A stretch of 64,000 nucleotides of DNA from positions 84,379,501 through 84,443,500 of the forward strand of contig NC_092588.1 in the NCBI RefSeq assembly GCF_047663525.1, given 5' to 3'. The stretch comes from Anas platyrhynchos (Eukaryota > Chordata > Aves > Anseriformes > Anatidae). Positions 13,909 through 26,340 of this stretch are shown here, piece by piece; positions within the stretch are counted from its first letter, which is position 1; every line of letters starts with the position of its first letter. The notes beneath the pieces were generated by a model, which did no database searches, was not told the origin of the DNA, and worked only from the letters and a program-made list of their open reading frames with translations. Position numbers and translations under genes: made by a program.

Positions 13909-14960
13909 AAGACTAAGATTTATGAATTGTTTAGAAATTCAAACAAGCTATGAAAAGCAGCAATACTATACACCTACAAAAGTTTTATTTTAATTTTCAT
14001 ATAAAAAATACATAAATTCTCAAATCAGTATGAAAAGGTAACACTGATCTAACAGAACACTGTATTAGAGTGTTCTGTTAGAAGTATCACCAACAGCAAA
14101 TGCACAGTGCCTATCAGTATCCATATTACTCCACGTTCCATCAGTCTTTCTCCATGTATCTATATTGGTTATCCCACAGAAAAAAGTCCAATGCCACCTG
14201 GTTTATTAGGTTAAAGATATACTACTAAAGATGACTTCTTTTCCTCAGTAATTTACTTAATATTTCTCACTAATTGTATTACAAGTAGCACTATCATCAT
14301 ATTTCAGTTCCACTGGCAGTAGTATAAGTTGAAGATAAGCCTGTCTGCCTGGCAGAATTATTTTCTTAGTTTTTGAGACTGGCTGGTGCCTAAAAATATA
14401 TATTTGACCTTTTCTACAATTCTGTAGTTGTATTAGGTGCTAAAATATGACATAAGCATTACGAATCTAATTCCACAGGCAAAACTTCCAAGGACCCTGA
14501 GATATATTTTCTGTGCTAATGCTGTGAGATATGGCTTCATCCCCTGAAAAATTTATTTTAAAATCACTTTTTCAGACCTATACTATCCACATCACACAAA
14601 CTGCAACATCGAAAACAAACCACAATAGTCAGATCCTAGCTGTCCCTCCCCATTCCAGTCAAGCTTTCACCTGCGGATTTTGCTTGGAATATCCACCAGG
14701 TTTTTGTTTATTTGCTTCCCATGAATTCCCACTTCCTATGTCCACATCGTGTGTGTAGACAGTTGTTTGCAACTCAAACTCTTAGCTTTAACTTCAATTG
14801 CAATGGCAAATACTGCTAAACAGTATTTCATCTGTGAGTTGACTTCTTGCTTGTATGCTTTGTTCCTTCAGAAGAGCATGACCAGACAAGGTAGATCTCG
14901 AAAGAAGGCAGTGATAGCTGCCCTGGATGAAGTGAAGATGCTCCAAAGTAGAACTTTCCA
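13909..14960. other. AT-rich DNA with a perfect hairpin, no gene seen
   Basis: Single-copy-looking sequence between two CR1 copies. It contains the hairpin at 14,048-14,082. A 75-codon frame at 14,531-14,758 has no domain or splice support. Confidence 0.5.
14048..14082. repeat. Perfect inverted repeat, 14-bp arms and 7-nt loop
   Basis: The arm tctaacagaacact (14,048-14,061) is the exact reverse complement of 14,069-14,082. The 7-nt spacer is gtattag. The arms include AGAACA and TGTTCT half-sites in inverted order, 11 bp apart. That is not the 3-bp spacing of a steroid-receptor element. Confidence 0.85.
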
Positions 14961-14964
14961 AGTT

Positions 14965-15345
14965 GCCAACTACAGCAAGAGGAGGCTCAGGGGCGACCTT
15001 ATCACACTCCACAAGTACCTTAAAGGAGACTGTAGGGATGGTGGGGGTTGGTCTGTTCTCCCACGTGCCTGGTGACAGGACGAGGGGGAATGGGCTAAAG
15101 TTGTGCCAGGGGAGGTTTAGGTTGGATATTAGGAAGATCTTCTTTACTGAAAGGGTTGATAGGCATTGGAATGGGCTGCCCAGGGAAATGGTGGAGTCAC
15201 CATCCCTGGCGGTCTTTAAAAGACGTTTAGATGTAGAGCTTAGGGATATGGTTTAGCGGAGGACTTGTTAGTGTTAGGTCAGAGGTTGGACTGGATGATC
15301 TTGGAGGTCTTTTCCAATGTAGATAATTCTGTGATTATGTGAATA
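14965..15345 (+). mobile_element. CR1 LINE 3' fragment with near-intact ORF2 tail
   Basis: Sense CR1. An open frame at 14,963-15,256 includes the CR1 ORF2 C-terminal signature ([20 protein letters not shown], then [18 protein letters not shown]). A 3' UTR follows with 'ggttggactggatgatcttg' and a decayed 'attctgtgattatgtg' tail. The 5' part is truncated and partly deleted. This is the end of a reverse transcriptase, not a host gene. Confidence 0.88.
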
Positions 15346-15529
15346 AGCGGTCAGGCTGCAGCTCATGCAGAGACAGACTGCTGAAAGAAGCAGGCAGCCA
15401 ACATAAAGGCCTTTGCAAGTATAGGGGAAAAAATGAACCAAAGAAGATTCTGCAAAATGTGCAGTAGCCCACACAGATACTGAATACACCGAAATTATGC
15501 TTGGAACAAAATCCAGCCTGCAGTGAAAC

Positions 15530-15556
15530 AAGGATTGACACAGTTTTGGTTGGAAG
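15530..15556 (-). mobile_element. 3' end of an older CR1, split by an insertion
   Basis: The 'ggttggaaggggcctc' piece is antisense CR1 3' UTR. The matching continuation ('ctggtctaatccctccactc') resumes at about 16,164, after the younger sense CR1. The two halves therefore look like one older minus-strand element. Confidence 0.6.
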
Positions 15557-16163
15557 GGGCCTCTCCTGGGGTGCATCAAGCACGGCATCGCTAGTAGGTC
15601 GAGGGAGGTGATTGTCCCGCTCTACTCTGCGCTGGTAAGGCCTCACCTCGAGTACTGTGTGCAGTTCTGGGCACCACAGTATAAAAAGGACATGAAACTG
15701 TTGGAGAGTGTCCAGAGGAGGGCTACGAAGATGGTGAAAGGCCTGGAGGGGAAGACGTACGAGGAACGGCTGAGGGCACTGGGCCTGTTCAGCCTGGAGA
15801 AGAGGAGGCTGAGGGGAGACCTCATCGCAGTCTACAACTTCCTCGTAAGGGGCTGTCGAGAGGCAGGAGACCTTTTCTCCATTAACACCAGTGACAGGAC
15901 CCGCGGGAACGGGGTTAAGCTGAGGCAGGGGAAGTTTAGGCTTGACATCAGGAGGGGGTTCTTCACAGAGAGAGTGGTTGCACACTGGAACAGGCTCCCC
16001 AGGGAAGTGGTCACTGCACCGAGCCTGACTGAATTTAAGAAGAGATTGGACTGTGCACTTAGTCACATGGTCTGAACTTTTGGGTAGACCTGTGCGGTGT
16101 CAAGAGTTGGACTTGATGATCCTTAAGGGTCCCTTCCAACTCAGGATATTCTATGATTCTATG
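15557..16163 (+). mobile_element. Younger 5'-truncated CR1, intact ORF2 C-terminus
   Basis: A well-preserved sense CR1. It opens with 'tcctggggtgcatcaagcac', carries an uninterrupted 155-codon frame (15,608-16,075) and ends with two ATTCTATG-type octamers at about 16,149-16,163. The frame is the CR1 ORF2 reverse-transcriptase C-terminus: [56 protein letters not shown], then [12 protein letters not shown]. Lack of frame damage and a crisp tail suggest it is younger than the CR1s around it. It cannot be autonomous because everything upstream is missing. Confidence 0.92.
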
Positions 16164-16480
16164 ATCTGGTCTAATCCCTCCACTCATGCAGGGTCACTCA
16201 TAGCACGTTGCACAGGATCACATTCAGGCAGGTTTTGAGTATCTTCAGTGAAGGAGATTCCACAACCTCTATGGGCTGCCTGTCCCAGTGCTCTGTCACC
16301 CTCGTAGTAAAAAAGTTTGTCCTCATATTCAGATGGAACTTCCTGTGTTTCTTATACTGTTACAGGGCACCACCGAAAAGAGTATGACCCCATCCTCTTG
16401 ACAACCTCCCTTAAGATAGTTGTATACATCGATAACGACTCCTGAGTCTTCTCTCCAGGCTGAACAGGCCCAGCTCTCTC
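16164..16480 (-). mobile_element. Older CR1 fragment (host of the nested insertion)
   Basis: Antisense CR1: 'ggtctaatccctccactcat', 'gcagggtcactcat', 'ttccacaacctctatgggct', 'tctccaggctgaacaggccc'. Many substitutions. It is continuous with the 3' piece at about 15,530-15,556 once the inserted sense CR1 is removed. Confidence 0.8.
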
Positions 16481-16655
16481 AGGCTGTCCTCACCCTTTCT
16501 GAAGACTGGAATGACATTGGCTTCCAGTCCTCAGGCACCTCTCCTGTTCTCTCTGACCTTTCAAAGGTGATGGAGAGTGGCCTAGCAGTAACATCTGCCA
16601 TCTCCCTCAGCACTCGTGAGCACACCCCATCAGGGCCCATGGATTTGTGAGTGTC
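16481..16655 (-). mobile_element. CR1 ORF2 internal fragment
   Basis: Antisense CR1 ORF2 sequence from farther upstream in the element: 'tgacattggcttccagtcct', 'ttcaaaggtgatggagagtg', 'caccccatcagggcccatgg'. It lies next to the 3' segment above, which implies an internal deletion joining two distant parts of one CR1, or two adjacent copies. Confidence 0.7.
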
Positions 16656-18150
16656 AAGTTTACTTAATGTTATCTTGTTTATTTATATATATATATATTC
16701 TAATATATTAGGTAGTCATCCTGTAAGAAATCACAAATGTTTAGGGTTATATTCTTTAAAAAAGCCCATTTTCATTATCTCAAAATATTTTGGGTTTTAT
16801 TGAAAAACTTACTACTACAGAAAGGTTTATAATGATCAATTTGTAAGCTCTAACTTATATCTCCTTAGGTTAATACTACATGTGAGTACATACATACAGC
16901 TATACTCAGATGAGTATATATCACCACACACTCGCAGATGTTTCATGGTTTTCATTCCTGTTACCAGGACATAAGGTAGGACACCAAACCTGCAGATGAC
17001 TTCAATAAGTATGTCTTAACTGCTTCCCTCCCAACACAACTTCTTCTTTTCCATAATCATTTCTAAACAAACTTTTCAAAATTTCTAGACATTTCATCCT
17101 ACCTTTTTCATTCCTATTATACATACATAATAGTTTACATGGCTGTAAATATATATATATACGTTTGTTGTTTTTTTTTGTAACTGTTTGGTGCAAACTT
17201 TTCTACTGCTCAGACCTTTATAGAGACATGGAATAACCAGCAGAAATTCATATGGACAGCAGAGAAAGGGAAAATTTGAATCCTTGTGCAAGAGTTTAAA
17301 ACAAACACCTCTGGGGGGACAGGAGTATCCCAGAGCTCAGGGTCATGGGAGAAACAGAAAACAGATCTGGGCATGTACAATGCATTTCAGCATGTTCCTG
17401 TGTTAAGGACTGCAATTCTTCATAGCCATATCTACCAACTATTAATGACATAAGCCCACATGGTATGAGCAAATTGCTTCAAAGCTAGCAAGTCACCAAC
17501 TAAATTAACTGTTGTAGGATCTGGGAATTACTCATCAAACTATTTATCTTTATTATGAGCTCTGCATTACTCATCTAAATGACCTCTATGATATACTTAT
17601 GTACATTCAGTCATTGGAGCCAGAACATCTTTTATTTCATTTTCTGCTAAGTCCATTTGAACTCCAGAATTTGTCCTTTTATTTGAGTAATAGTGGGCCA
17701 CTCCTCCTCAAAACTGAATACCTCTACAGTTCTCTACCCACATCAAGCCTAAAATGAAAAAACACCTTCGTTTGCTTAACCTTCTATCAAGTAAGGTTAC
17801 TCTTAATTTCCATCCACCTACCTAATATGAAGTCAGCATATAAATTGATGATTTAGAAGCACAAGAGACAACAGTTCTCAAGCCTCTTGTGCTACCTTTC
17901 TGCCCTAAAAACATTAGTGTCTCCGTACATACCAAAAATAGGGTAAAGGCTGAAATTTTAGTTTGCGTGTTGAAATACATTGGCATTTATGCTTTTAAAA
18001 ATGTGTATTACATGTATAAAACTGATATTAGAAGTACTAATACTAGCACAGAATAGACTAAAATTTTAATGTATATATTAATTTGCAACTTCTATACAAA
18101 ATATGTAAAGGAAGAATTTGAGAGTACAACACTAATTTCCAGCATACTGC
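16656..18150. other. AT-rich non-coding DNA, no gene seen
   Basis: AT-rich sequence with TA runs at about 16,685-16,699 and 17,147-17,161. Nothing gene-like was found on either strand. Confidence 0.5.
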
Positions 18151-18154
18151 TGTT

Positions 18155-18665
18155 TCATAGAATGGTTTGGGTTGGAGGGGACCTTTAAAGATCAACTAGT
18201 TTCAACCCACGTCCACCAGACCAGGTTGCCCAAAGCCCCATCCAACTTGGCCTTGAATACGTCCAGGCATGGTGCACCCACAGCTTCTCTGGCAACCTGT
18301 TCCAGTGCCTCACCACCCTCACAGTAAAGAATTCCTTGCTGATGTCTAATCTAAATCTACTTTATTTTAGTTTAAAGCTGTTACCCTTGTCCTATCACTA
18401 CACTTCCTGACAAAGAGTCCCTTCCAAGCTTTCCTGTAGACGCCCTTCAGGTACTGGAAGTCCCTCAGCCTGTCTTCATAGGAGAGGTGCTCCCTCCAGG
18501 TGGGGTCTCACAGGAGCAGAGCAGTGGCGGAGAGTCACCTCCCTCGCCCTGCTGTCCACGCTGCTTTTGATGCAGCCCAGGATACGGTTGGCTTTCTGGG
18601 TGGTTTTTCATCCACCAAGTCCTTCTCCACAGGGCTCCTCTCAACCCATTCGTCACCCAGTCTGT
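18155..18665 (-). mobile_element. CR1 LINE 3' fragment, about 510 bp
   Basis: Antisense CR1 starting at its 3' end ('tcatagaatggtttgggttg'). It runs through 'gcccaaagccccatccaact', 'ggcaacctgttccagtgcct', 'cctcagcctgtcttcatagg', and 'ttggctttctgggtggtttt'. The frame is interrupted. It is diverged and differs from the young copies at 15.6 and 27.7 kb. Confidence 0.9.
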
Positions 18666-19791
18666 ACTAATGTTTTAGATATAACCATGAATTACGTTAC
18701 ATCTAAATAATGATATTTTAATGCATTGTAAATTGATTTATATACGTATTTTAATATACCTTGCTCCTTTTAACAGAAGCGTATACAGATAAGGAAAGAA
18801 CAAAAGAAAGGACAGAAGAGGACAAAGGAATCCTTCAAGCTGTGATAGGCATCTATTTTTCCTTGAAGAAATGTAGCCCTCACAGTGGATAAGATTATTT
18901 TCTTTAGACAGATCTCTGTTTCAGGTTCTTAGCTCTGCAAAAATCTTTTCTCCAGATGCTGCTAATGGCCTCTGCCACCCAGAGCCGCTATCAAACGTTA
19001 TAATAAGCAATTATTCATTCTAGTGTCAACAGTAATAACTCCAGAAATCCATAAATAAATCATCATACTGAGTAAGTGGGCCAATATAGTTCAGAATTCC
19101 GAGCTGACACAGATGTTCTTTATAGAAAGAGGTAATTTTAGGTCAACAATGTTTCTTCAGTTTTAGGCTAAAACAACAAGAGACATTACATATTTAGGAG
19201 TACAGAATACTGTCTGCCTTCTGGGCTTTAACAGCAACAGGAGCTGGTTCCTTTCCACATATTCTTGTTCCAAAAGTTCTCCATTAATTTCAAGAGCTTT
19301 CCTCCTAGCATAATTTAAAAGTATCTACATTACTGTCTTTTTTTTTTCCTGCTCCTGCTAGTAGGATCTACTTGGACACACTCCTTCTTATACATTACCT
19401 AAAAGCAAATAATAACATTACCTCACCTGGAGAAAAAGTAGAAATTAATACAACAAAAATTTCTTTATGCTAGGATTGTTTTCATCTCTTTTTCTGAAGA
19501 CAGCAAGAAAGTATGACACACTTTTTTTTTTTTTCTTCTGGTGCGTAAGTTTCATGTAGAAAGATAGGAGCAGAATATTCTTATATTAGTGCGATATCTT
19601 CCATGCCAAAACCAACTTCCTGAAACCAACTTCTTTTGAAAACTGCTTCTGCCAGGAGACAGGAAGGAGAATAAAATTTTTAATATGCTACCGGACAGAA
19701 GCAGGCCTTTTTAAGAGGAATTTCCTACTTTCTAAGGATAAAGGTCAGGGAACCAGTAGCAATATCAGCTGAAGACACTGGGAAAAAACAA

Positions 19792-19810
19792 TACACACAC
19801 ACACACACAC
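19792..19810. repeat. CA microsatellite
   Basis: About nine CA dinucleotide repeats, followed shortly by an A tract at about 19,826-19,841. Confidence 0.8.
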
Positions 19811-22800
19811 GAAAGAGCTTTTAAAATAAAAAAAAAAAAAAGTTTTAAGTGCATTATGAAATAACACATGCATGAAAAGCCCTGTTAAATGGTTTCACCA
19901 AAGAATATTTTGCCTAACTTGTCTTTCTCTCAAAATCTAAGGGTTTATTTCTGTCACAGCTGAAAATCCGAGAAGTTTGGTGCCTCTGTAAAATAAGCTT
20001 TTTTAAACTCCACACCAAAAATTCTCTACAAGTTTAGTGACAGATTTGCCGCTAGCAAGCAAATGAGTATCACAAGAAGAAACAAAAAAAACAGTGTGTA
20101 TTAGCTTGCTCAGGGTTCTCTCCACCTATATTATTCTACAGCATGACTTTAGTGCCCTGTGGTGATGAATACTGTAGGCTGATGGAACAAAATGTTGAAA
20201 ACTTATCACAGAAAGCAGAACTAAATGACTCTGTGACCTTCCAGTGACATGCCAGCATAACATAGTGAGAAATTTGCATGAAGTCGGAAAGGCTTTTTTT
20301 TTTTTTTTTTAATTTACCCAAATTTATACTACACAGATTTAGATTAAAATCTTACTATTTTCTTCAAATAGTTTTGTATTTCCTTTCAGGAAAAGAAAAG
20401 CTGTTGCCAGAACATCCAAAAATTAATTACAAAATCCACTTGAAAACACACAGTTCAGAATTTCAATTCTATATGTTTTATTCAGGTTTAATTATATTTT
20501 GCATTATAGTAGAGCAGAAAGTGATTTTCATATTTTCAAAGAAAAGGATTTTTTGTTTGGTTTCTTTAAAAAAGCTAGTACACCACTTGTCATTTAAATG
20601 AACAAAATAATGAATTGCAAATGGAGAGAACTCAGTGAAGCATGAGACCATTTAGCTAAATATTTATACATCCTTACAGATCCTTGTTTCCCTGGAAAGG
20701 TTATTTGAGTGTAAATGTGACATTTTGAAATGTGTGACTGCAGTGAAAACTAAATCAATCATAAGTCATTTATCACTTCGTTATGAAATTTAATGTTTAT
20801 CTTCATTCACACTCTCATTTAAAGAGGTCTTGTCCCTGTAATTATTGGCTTTGAGTCTCAGTACTTTTTCCAGGCAATTAACTTTTTTCTTGCTTACATC
20901 TGACCCATATAGGGGTCTGTTCTGCTATAATAAATACATATTTTAATAAAATTAATAACCCATTTTCAGTCACTGATATGCCGGTATTTCTTTCAAATGG
21001 AATTCCACAGCATTCAGCACATTTATTGTATCTTTATCACTAATTTTACATCCTTCACAATCATTTCAGGTAGCCAGACAAACTAGGGACTGTAGCTACA
21101 CAGTCCCAACCTAAACTTTTCTCCTGCTTGACTTCCACTTAAGACAATCAGTTAATAAGAAAAAGTTAGTCTATTCTGCTAGTTCAAAGAATATATTATG
21201 TGTTCACTAACGTAAAATTTTCTGTTTCCATGTTGTTCATAGTTTCCCAACTTGCATTAATTTTACTTTTGCATACTTATTACCTGTACAAATACAATGC
21301 TCTTACAATTATACTCTCACATGAGGAAGATATCTTGTACTATCTTTGTACACAAACTGGGGAAATGTTTCCCCTACGGCCATACCACCCCCACAAAACA
21401 AATAAACCAACCAACCAACCACGATCAGGAGAAGGTTGGTTAAAGGTTGTATGTATGTACTGGATCAAACAGGCAAATTGCATCTACACTAACTACACTA
21501 ACATTAATCCTATCCATTATTTTCGAACCAGGACTGTTTAATTCTAGCTTGGTTAGGTGAAAGGAAGTTACATTCATGTACACATGCAGTCCTGATTCAA
21601 CATAACATTAAAGGTATTATCCAGTTTGGGACATGCACATTACAAATGCTTTTTACTCTTATTTTACAGTGCTTTACATTTTTTAGAAAATAATTTCACA
21701 GATCCTTCTGAAGGAAACATTTTGATGCTGCAAAAAACCTGCCTTTTCACCAAATGCATGGTGTCCTGATAAAAAATGGAACACAATTTAGGTCAAGCCA
21801 GAGCAGAAGAATTTTTTTTTTCTTTCTTTCTTTTTTCTTTTTTCCTGCAGGAGACACCACAGAGAAGCAGTGTCAGGCTCTGCTGGCAGAAACTCAGAAA
21901 CTCTGACTAAATCAGGCAGGATGTATACCTTTAGGTTATACAACGCTGTTCTTCACCAACCAGTGTCAGATGAGCAGGCAATGGGAAACTGCAACAGCCA
22001 CTGAAATCTCTCATACAGGAAGGCTCTGTTAGGAGTATTCCACTTTGTCAACCGACTGGCCAGACCACCAGCTGCTACTGTCTCTTTAGAAGCGAGGCCT
22101 GTGAGATGGTAACTATTTTGCTTCCACACTGGAAATGTGAATGATTTTGACCACTCAGATGTGTACCAAAGCCAGATCAGAGAGGGGAAGGGTGTAAGCT
22201 TTAGTTCTGACCCTGTACTTCCCTAGCCACAGGAGCAGTCATCTCTCCCTCAGTAAGCCAGACCTTCACTGCACATACTTGGCTCATAACAGTCCTTTGA
22301 AAAACAGACAGCTTGTGATCCTACGAAGGCCAGAACACACCTTCCACGTGCGTAATATTCATCAATAAAGAACAATTTTGTTCAGTTATCTGAAACAGTA
22401 ACACTGAGTATTTGCAAAGGCAAAACGAAGTAACAGAGGAATCTGATGCATTTCCCTCCGATTATACATCTGGTTCCACAAGCCTTGTGTAGCTTGGATG
22501 TCTGAGTAGCCAGAATTTCTGGCCAGAATGGAAAGTAATTATTCTACTGTTGGGTTGTCTTGAGATGAATAATTCCTTGTTAATGTTAATTCCCTTAGTG
22601 AGAAGGAAGTTTACTTCTTCAAAGTTATTATGGGACAGTAAAACCAGTTTCCTTCCATTTCAGTATTGAAGTGAAACTGCAGCCTACTCGTCTAAGAATC
22701 AGAGCAGGCAGAGCTGCTCTGAGCTGCTAGAGCTGCAAGACATACATACAGCTTAAACCTGCCTTTTGTAACAAAAGAGCATCCCTCACCTCCGCTGCAC

Positions 22801-24190
22801 ATGCCTTTTGTTTTAGATCTGTGAATTATACATGGCATTACTAGAGGGTGCTTAGAGATTCCAAAGTGTGGGTGTGCATTGCTTTTGTGCTGCAGTCAAT
22901 CTTTGAAAATACATTCTGTAATACTGTTGTTTGTTTGTTTGTTTTTTCTCCTTATAAACAAAGTCAGTAATTGTAGGGTTCAATTACTAACTGAATTAAT
23001 TTTTCAGTGTCCAATCATTTGTAGGAGAGAAAGAAAAATAACATATATGTGTCTAACACAAATTCAAAGGATTGACAAATTCTATACAATGTCAAATGAG
23101 ATCACCTGTAGGCACCTGTCTCATGGGACTCCTAATAATTTTTGGTATCACTGAATTTGCTATCATCTTTCTTTCAACCCATTCATCACCACCACCACCT
23201 CAACAACAACAACAAAATCCTGTGTTGCCTTTGGGAAAGCAAACAAACAAACTGACCACTCAGTCAGGAGGAGGCTCATGCCTTAAGCAGCTGGTCTCAT
23301 TTCTGAGGGAGTCTGCTTTTTGGCTCCTTATCCAGCCTAGAGACGACACTTCCCTGATCTTTGTCCTGTCCAGAAACTGTGCACAAGCTGTGCATAGCTG
23401 GCAATTCTCTTTGTGCACCCTTGTGCATTTTTTTTCTTTTTTTCTTTTCTTTTTTTTTTTTTTTTTAATGACTATCAAAGATGTGGGTAAGGGAGAGGCC
23501 GTGACACTACACAGGAATACACACAAGCTCATATAATAATTTGACAATAGGTTTCCTACTGTCTTTCTATTCTTCTGGAAATATTTCTAGAGACATTTAC
23601 AAAATCTGAACTTTGTAATTTTTGTATCATCTGCAGCATGAAAGCATAAAGCAAATTCAAGTCTATATAACAAAATTCGAACAGGTCATTGACTATTGGT
23701 GGCATGGACACTGTAAAACATTAGGAAGAGATAAAAATATACATTTGTGTCAAAGCTGTGATAAGTACTAACTCAAAAGTTTCTGAGCTACGAGTAGCTT
23801 GAGGACATACAAACCTGGAAAGTGATTATATATGTTTAATCTTATTTAACAATTACACTTAAATACACAAGTAGCTAGCTTATCTACTTCAATTTTTCTC
23901 CCCCAGGCAGGGATTCTCCCCCCTATGCATTTACTCTAGGGCTTATGACAACACATCCTAGGCTAAGTTGACCTTTAGATACCAACAAATAGATGAAATT
24001 AATAATAATTAGAAAACCCTCAAATTTGTTTAAGAACTCCTCATGGTTGAGTGTTTTTCTGTTTGTTTTTTTGTTTTGTTTTGTTTTTTGATTATGTTTT
24101 TAAGTATAACTTTGTGTTAATTGTTTAAAACATTATAGACATAAAAAAAACCCTCCAACAATCTATCTGACATTTTATGCTTCCATAAAA

Positions 24191-24292
24191 ACACTCCAGG
24201 GTGCCCATTACTGTATGATATCAGCATGCATACTAAGCTCATTGTAGGTGAGCTGTGTTAATATTATGCTTCAACAGCACACCCTGGAGTGT
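24191..24292. repeat. 13-bp perfect terminal inverted repeats around 76 bp
   Basis: acactccagggtg at 24,191-24,203 is the exact reverse complement of 24,280-24,292. The overall length of about 102 bp would suit a small non-autonomous DNA transposon, but no target-site duplication is visible beside it. It could equally be a conserved structured element or chance. Confidence 0.6.
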
Positions 24293-26249
24293 CTTATTGC
24301 TTAAATGATGGAAAGGTCAACCATTTACAGCACACTATCATGTTTCACAGAACAATTCTACATTATCATTCTCTGTTACCTCATCCTTTTGGGAAAAGTG
24401 CTTGCAAGGAAAAATAACAAACACAATTCAATTAAATCAGCTTTGTAAAAGTGCTAATATGCAGCATAATCTTGTAGTTCTCTTTGGATAGCAAGTAAGG
24501 TCACATCCCTTCTATACAGTGTTAGCATAAATTATGTATCAGTAGAAAATTCAGTAAAACCTCCAGTCAACAATCTATGCAGATATTAATATTTTTAAAT
24601 AAAATGGAAGGACTGAATCTTGCAGAGGCTGATATGTTTGCTTCAGAATATATTAAGGTTAACAATGAACAGAGCAGTATTAGAGGGAAATAAATAATGG
24701 AATTTTAGCATTGATATGCCCTCACACATCTCAGATGTTTCAGTGCAGGGACTTCCTGCAGACCTTCTGAGAATCTCTCTAGGTATGGCACACTAAAGGG
24801 GAGCAGAGTGGAAGAACCTGCAGCCAGGATGGATGTGGCATGATTGTTCCATAACTATATAGTTGAGGTCTCCAGAATTGCTATCCTAGTCATAATCTTT
24901 GGTAATAAGTATCCAAAAAGAAGACTTTTGTTAGTGCTTCCTCTACTTACTGTGCTTTTAATTAATTCAACCAAGTCTGTCACGCAGCTGTTCTATATAA
25001 TACGAAGACTGACACTGCACAAAATACACCTCCTGAATACTACTTAATCTTTGACTCAGGTTCCACTTTGAACGGTCCTATAAATCATAGAAATCTAGAA
25101 AACTAAATATGGATTTGCAAGCAGAGTATTTTTGCTCAACGAGATAAAAGCTTCAATTTTCTTGGCACCCAAACTGCCATCCCAGAACAAAAGAAATATT
25201 CTCCAGTTATGTAGAGGGGATGCTGTTTATGAGAGTACCCAGCATAGGGCTCTTCTAGAAAGTATAGGATTCTTTTCCTCTGCCTATTGTTCTTGAAGGT
25301 GCAGCAGTAATCACACCAAGACTCCCTGTGATGGACTCTGTATCGCTCTTGAAGAATACCAGGAAGGTTCCTTAAGAAGCTGAATGCAAGCAAAACAGCC
25401 TTTACTCTCTGCAACAGACCACCACCGCTTCAGCAACACCACCTCAGCTTGGCCTTCAAGATGCATCTGAAGGCTACATCATATTGAAAGAAAGCAGACT
25501 AGCATTAAAAGAAACAAATCAAACCAAACACACAGCCAACTTTCAATTTGTCTACCATCCTTCCGACATCGTCTTCTCTCCCTCTCCAATCATACCCTAT
25601 CAGCTGCCTATCAGAATCCCAATGCTGCTTTTTGTTGTTGTTTTGTTTTGTTACATTCTGTGGTGGTCAGAATACAGTAGGATCACATTGGAAAGATGTG
25701 AGGATTCATCACTAGGAGTGATACCAAGCATGTGTTGAAATAAACGCAATAGTGATTTATCCTCTTTTCTACAAGTTCCATTTTTAAGTTAAAATAATAA
25801 TTGTTGCAAATTCCTGAGTGTTAGTTAAAAGCAAAGTAGGAAAACTCTTTCAGGGTTAGACAGTGCCAAAGAGCCACTACATATACAAACGTACTTCAGT
25901 TAGAAGAATGCAATCTTTTTGGTGAGTATAATAAGCATCAATGATGATGGTATCAGTAAATTTTAAAGTGTAGTAAAAGTTATTTAGAAGGTGTAGATTT
26001 TCTAAAGCTTCTTTAAAGTGATCCCAGTAAGGCAGATCTCTTTGTTCCTCAAATTTAAATTTCTATTAACTTAAAACATTTTTTCATTAACTCTAAGAGG
26101 TTCCCTTGATCAGAACAGATCTAAAAGTTCACATCTACTCTGAGTAACCATATCTTTAGTGTTTCATTTATGGGCTGCTATTATTTCTTCTTTTGCTTTT
26201 CATGTCTTATTATGTATTTTTTCTGAAAATCAATTGCACTATATGTATT

Positions 26250-26340
26250 TATATGAATATGTACTTATACATTTACATATATATGCTATATATGTATATA
26301 TATATATATTTGCATTTATATGTATTTATGCATATGTAAA
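26250..26340. repeat. TA-rich microsatellite block
   Basis: A mixture of TATATA, TATG and TATT repeats spanning about 90 bp. The frame across it (26,159-26,383) is low-complexity tyrosine/isoleucine and not a gene. Confidence 0.75.

Noticed and set aside
14048-14082. Glucocorticoid response element
   Set aside because: The half-sites are 11 bp apart, not 3 bp.
23072-23536. 154-codon plus-strand frame
   Set aside because: It crosses CCA/CAA microsatellites and a T tract, giving Pro/Gln and Phe runs; it has no domain or splice support.
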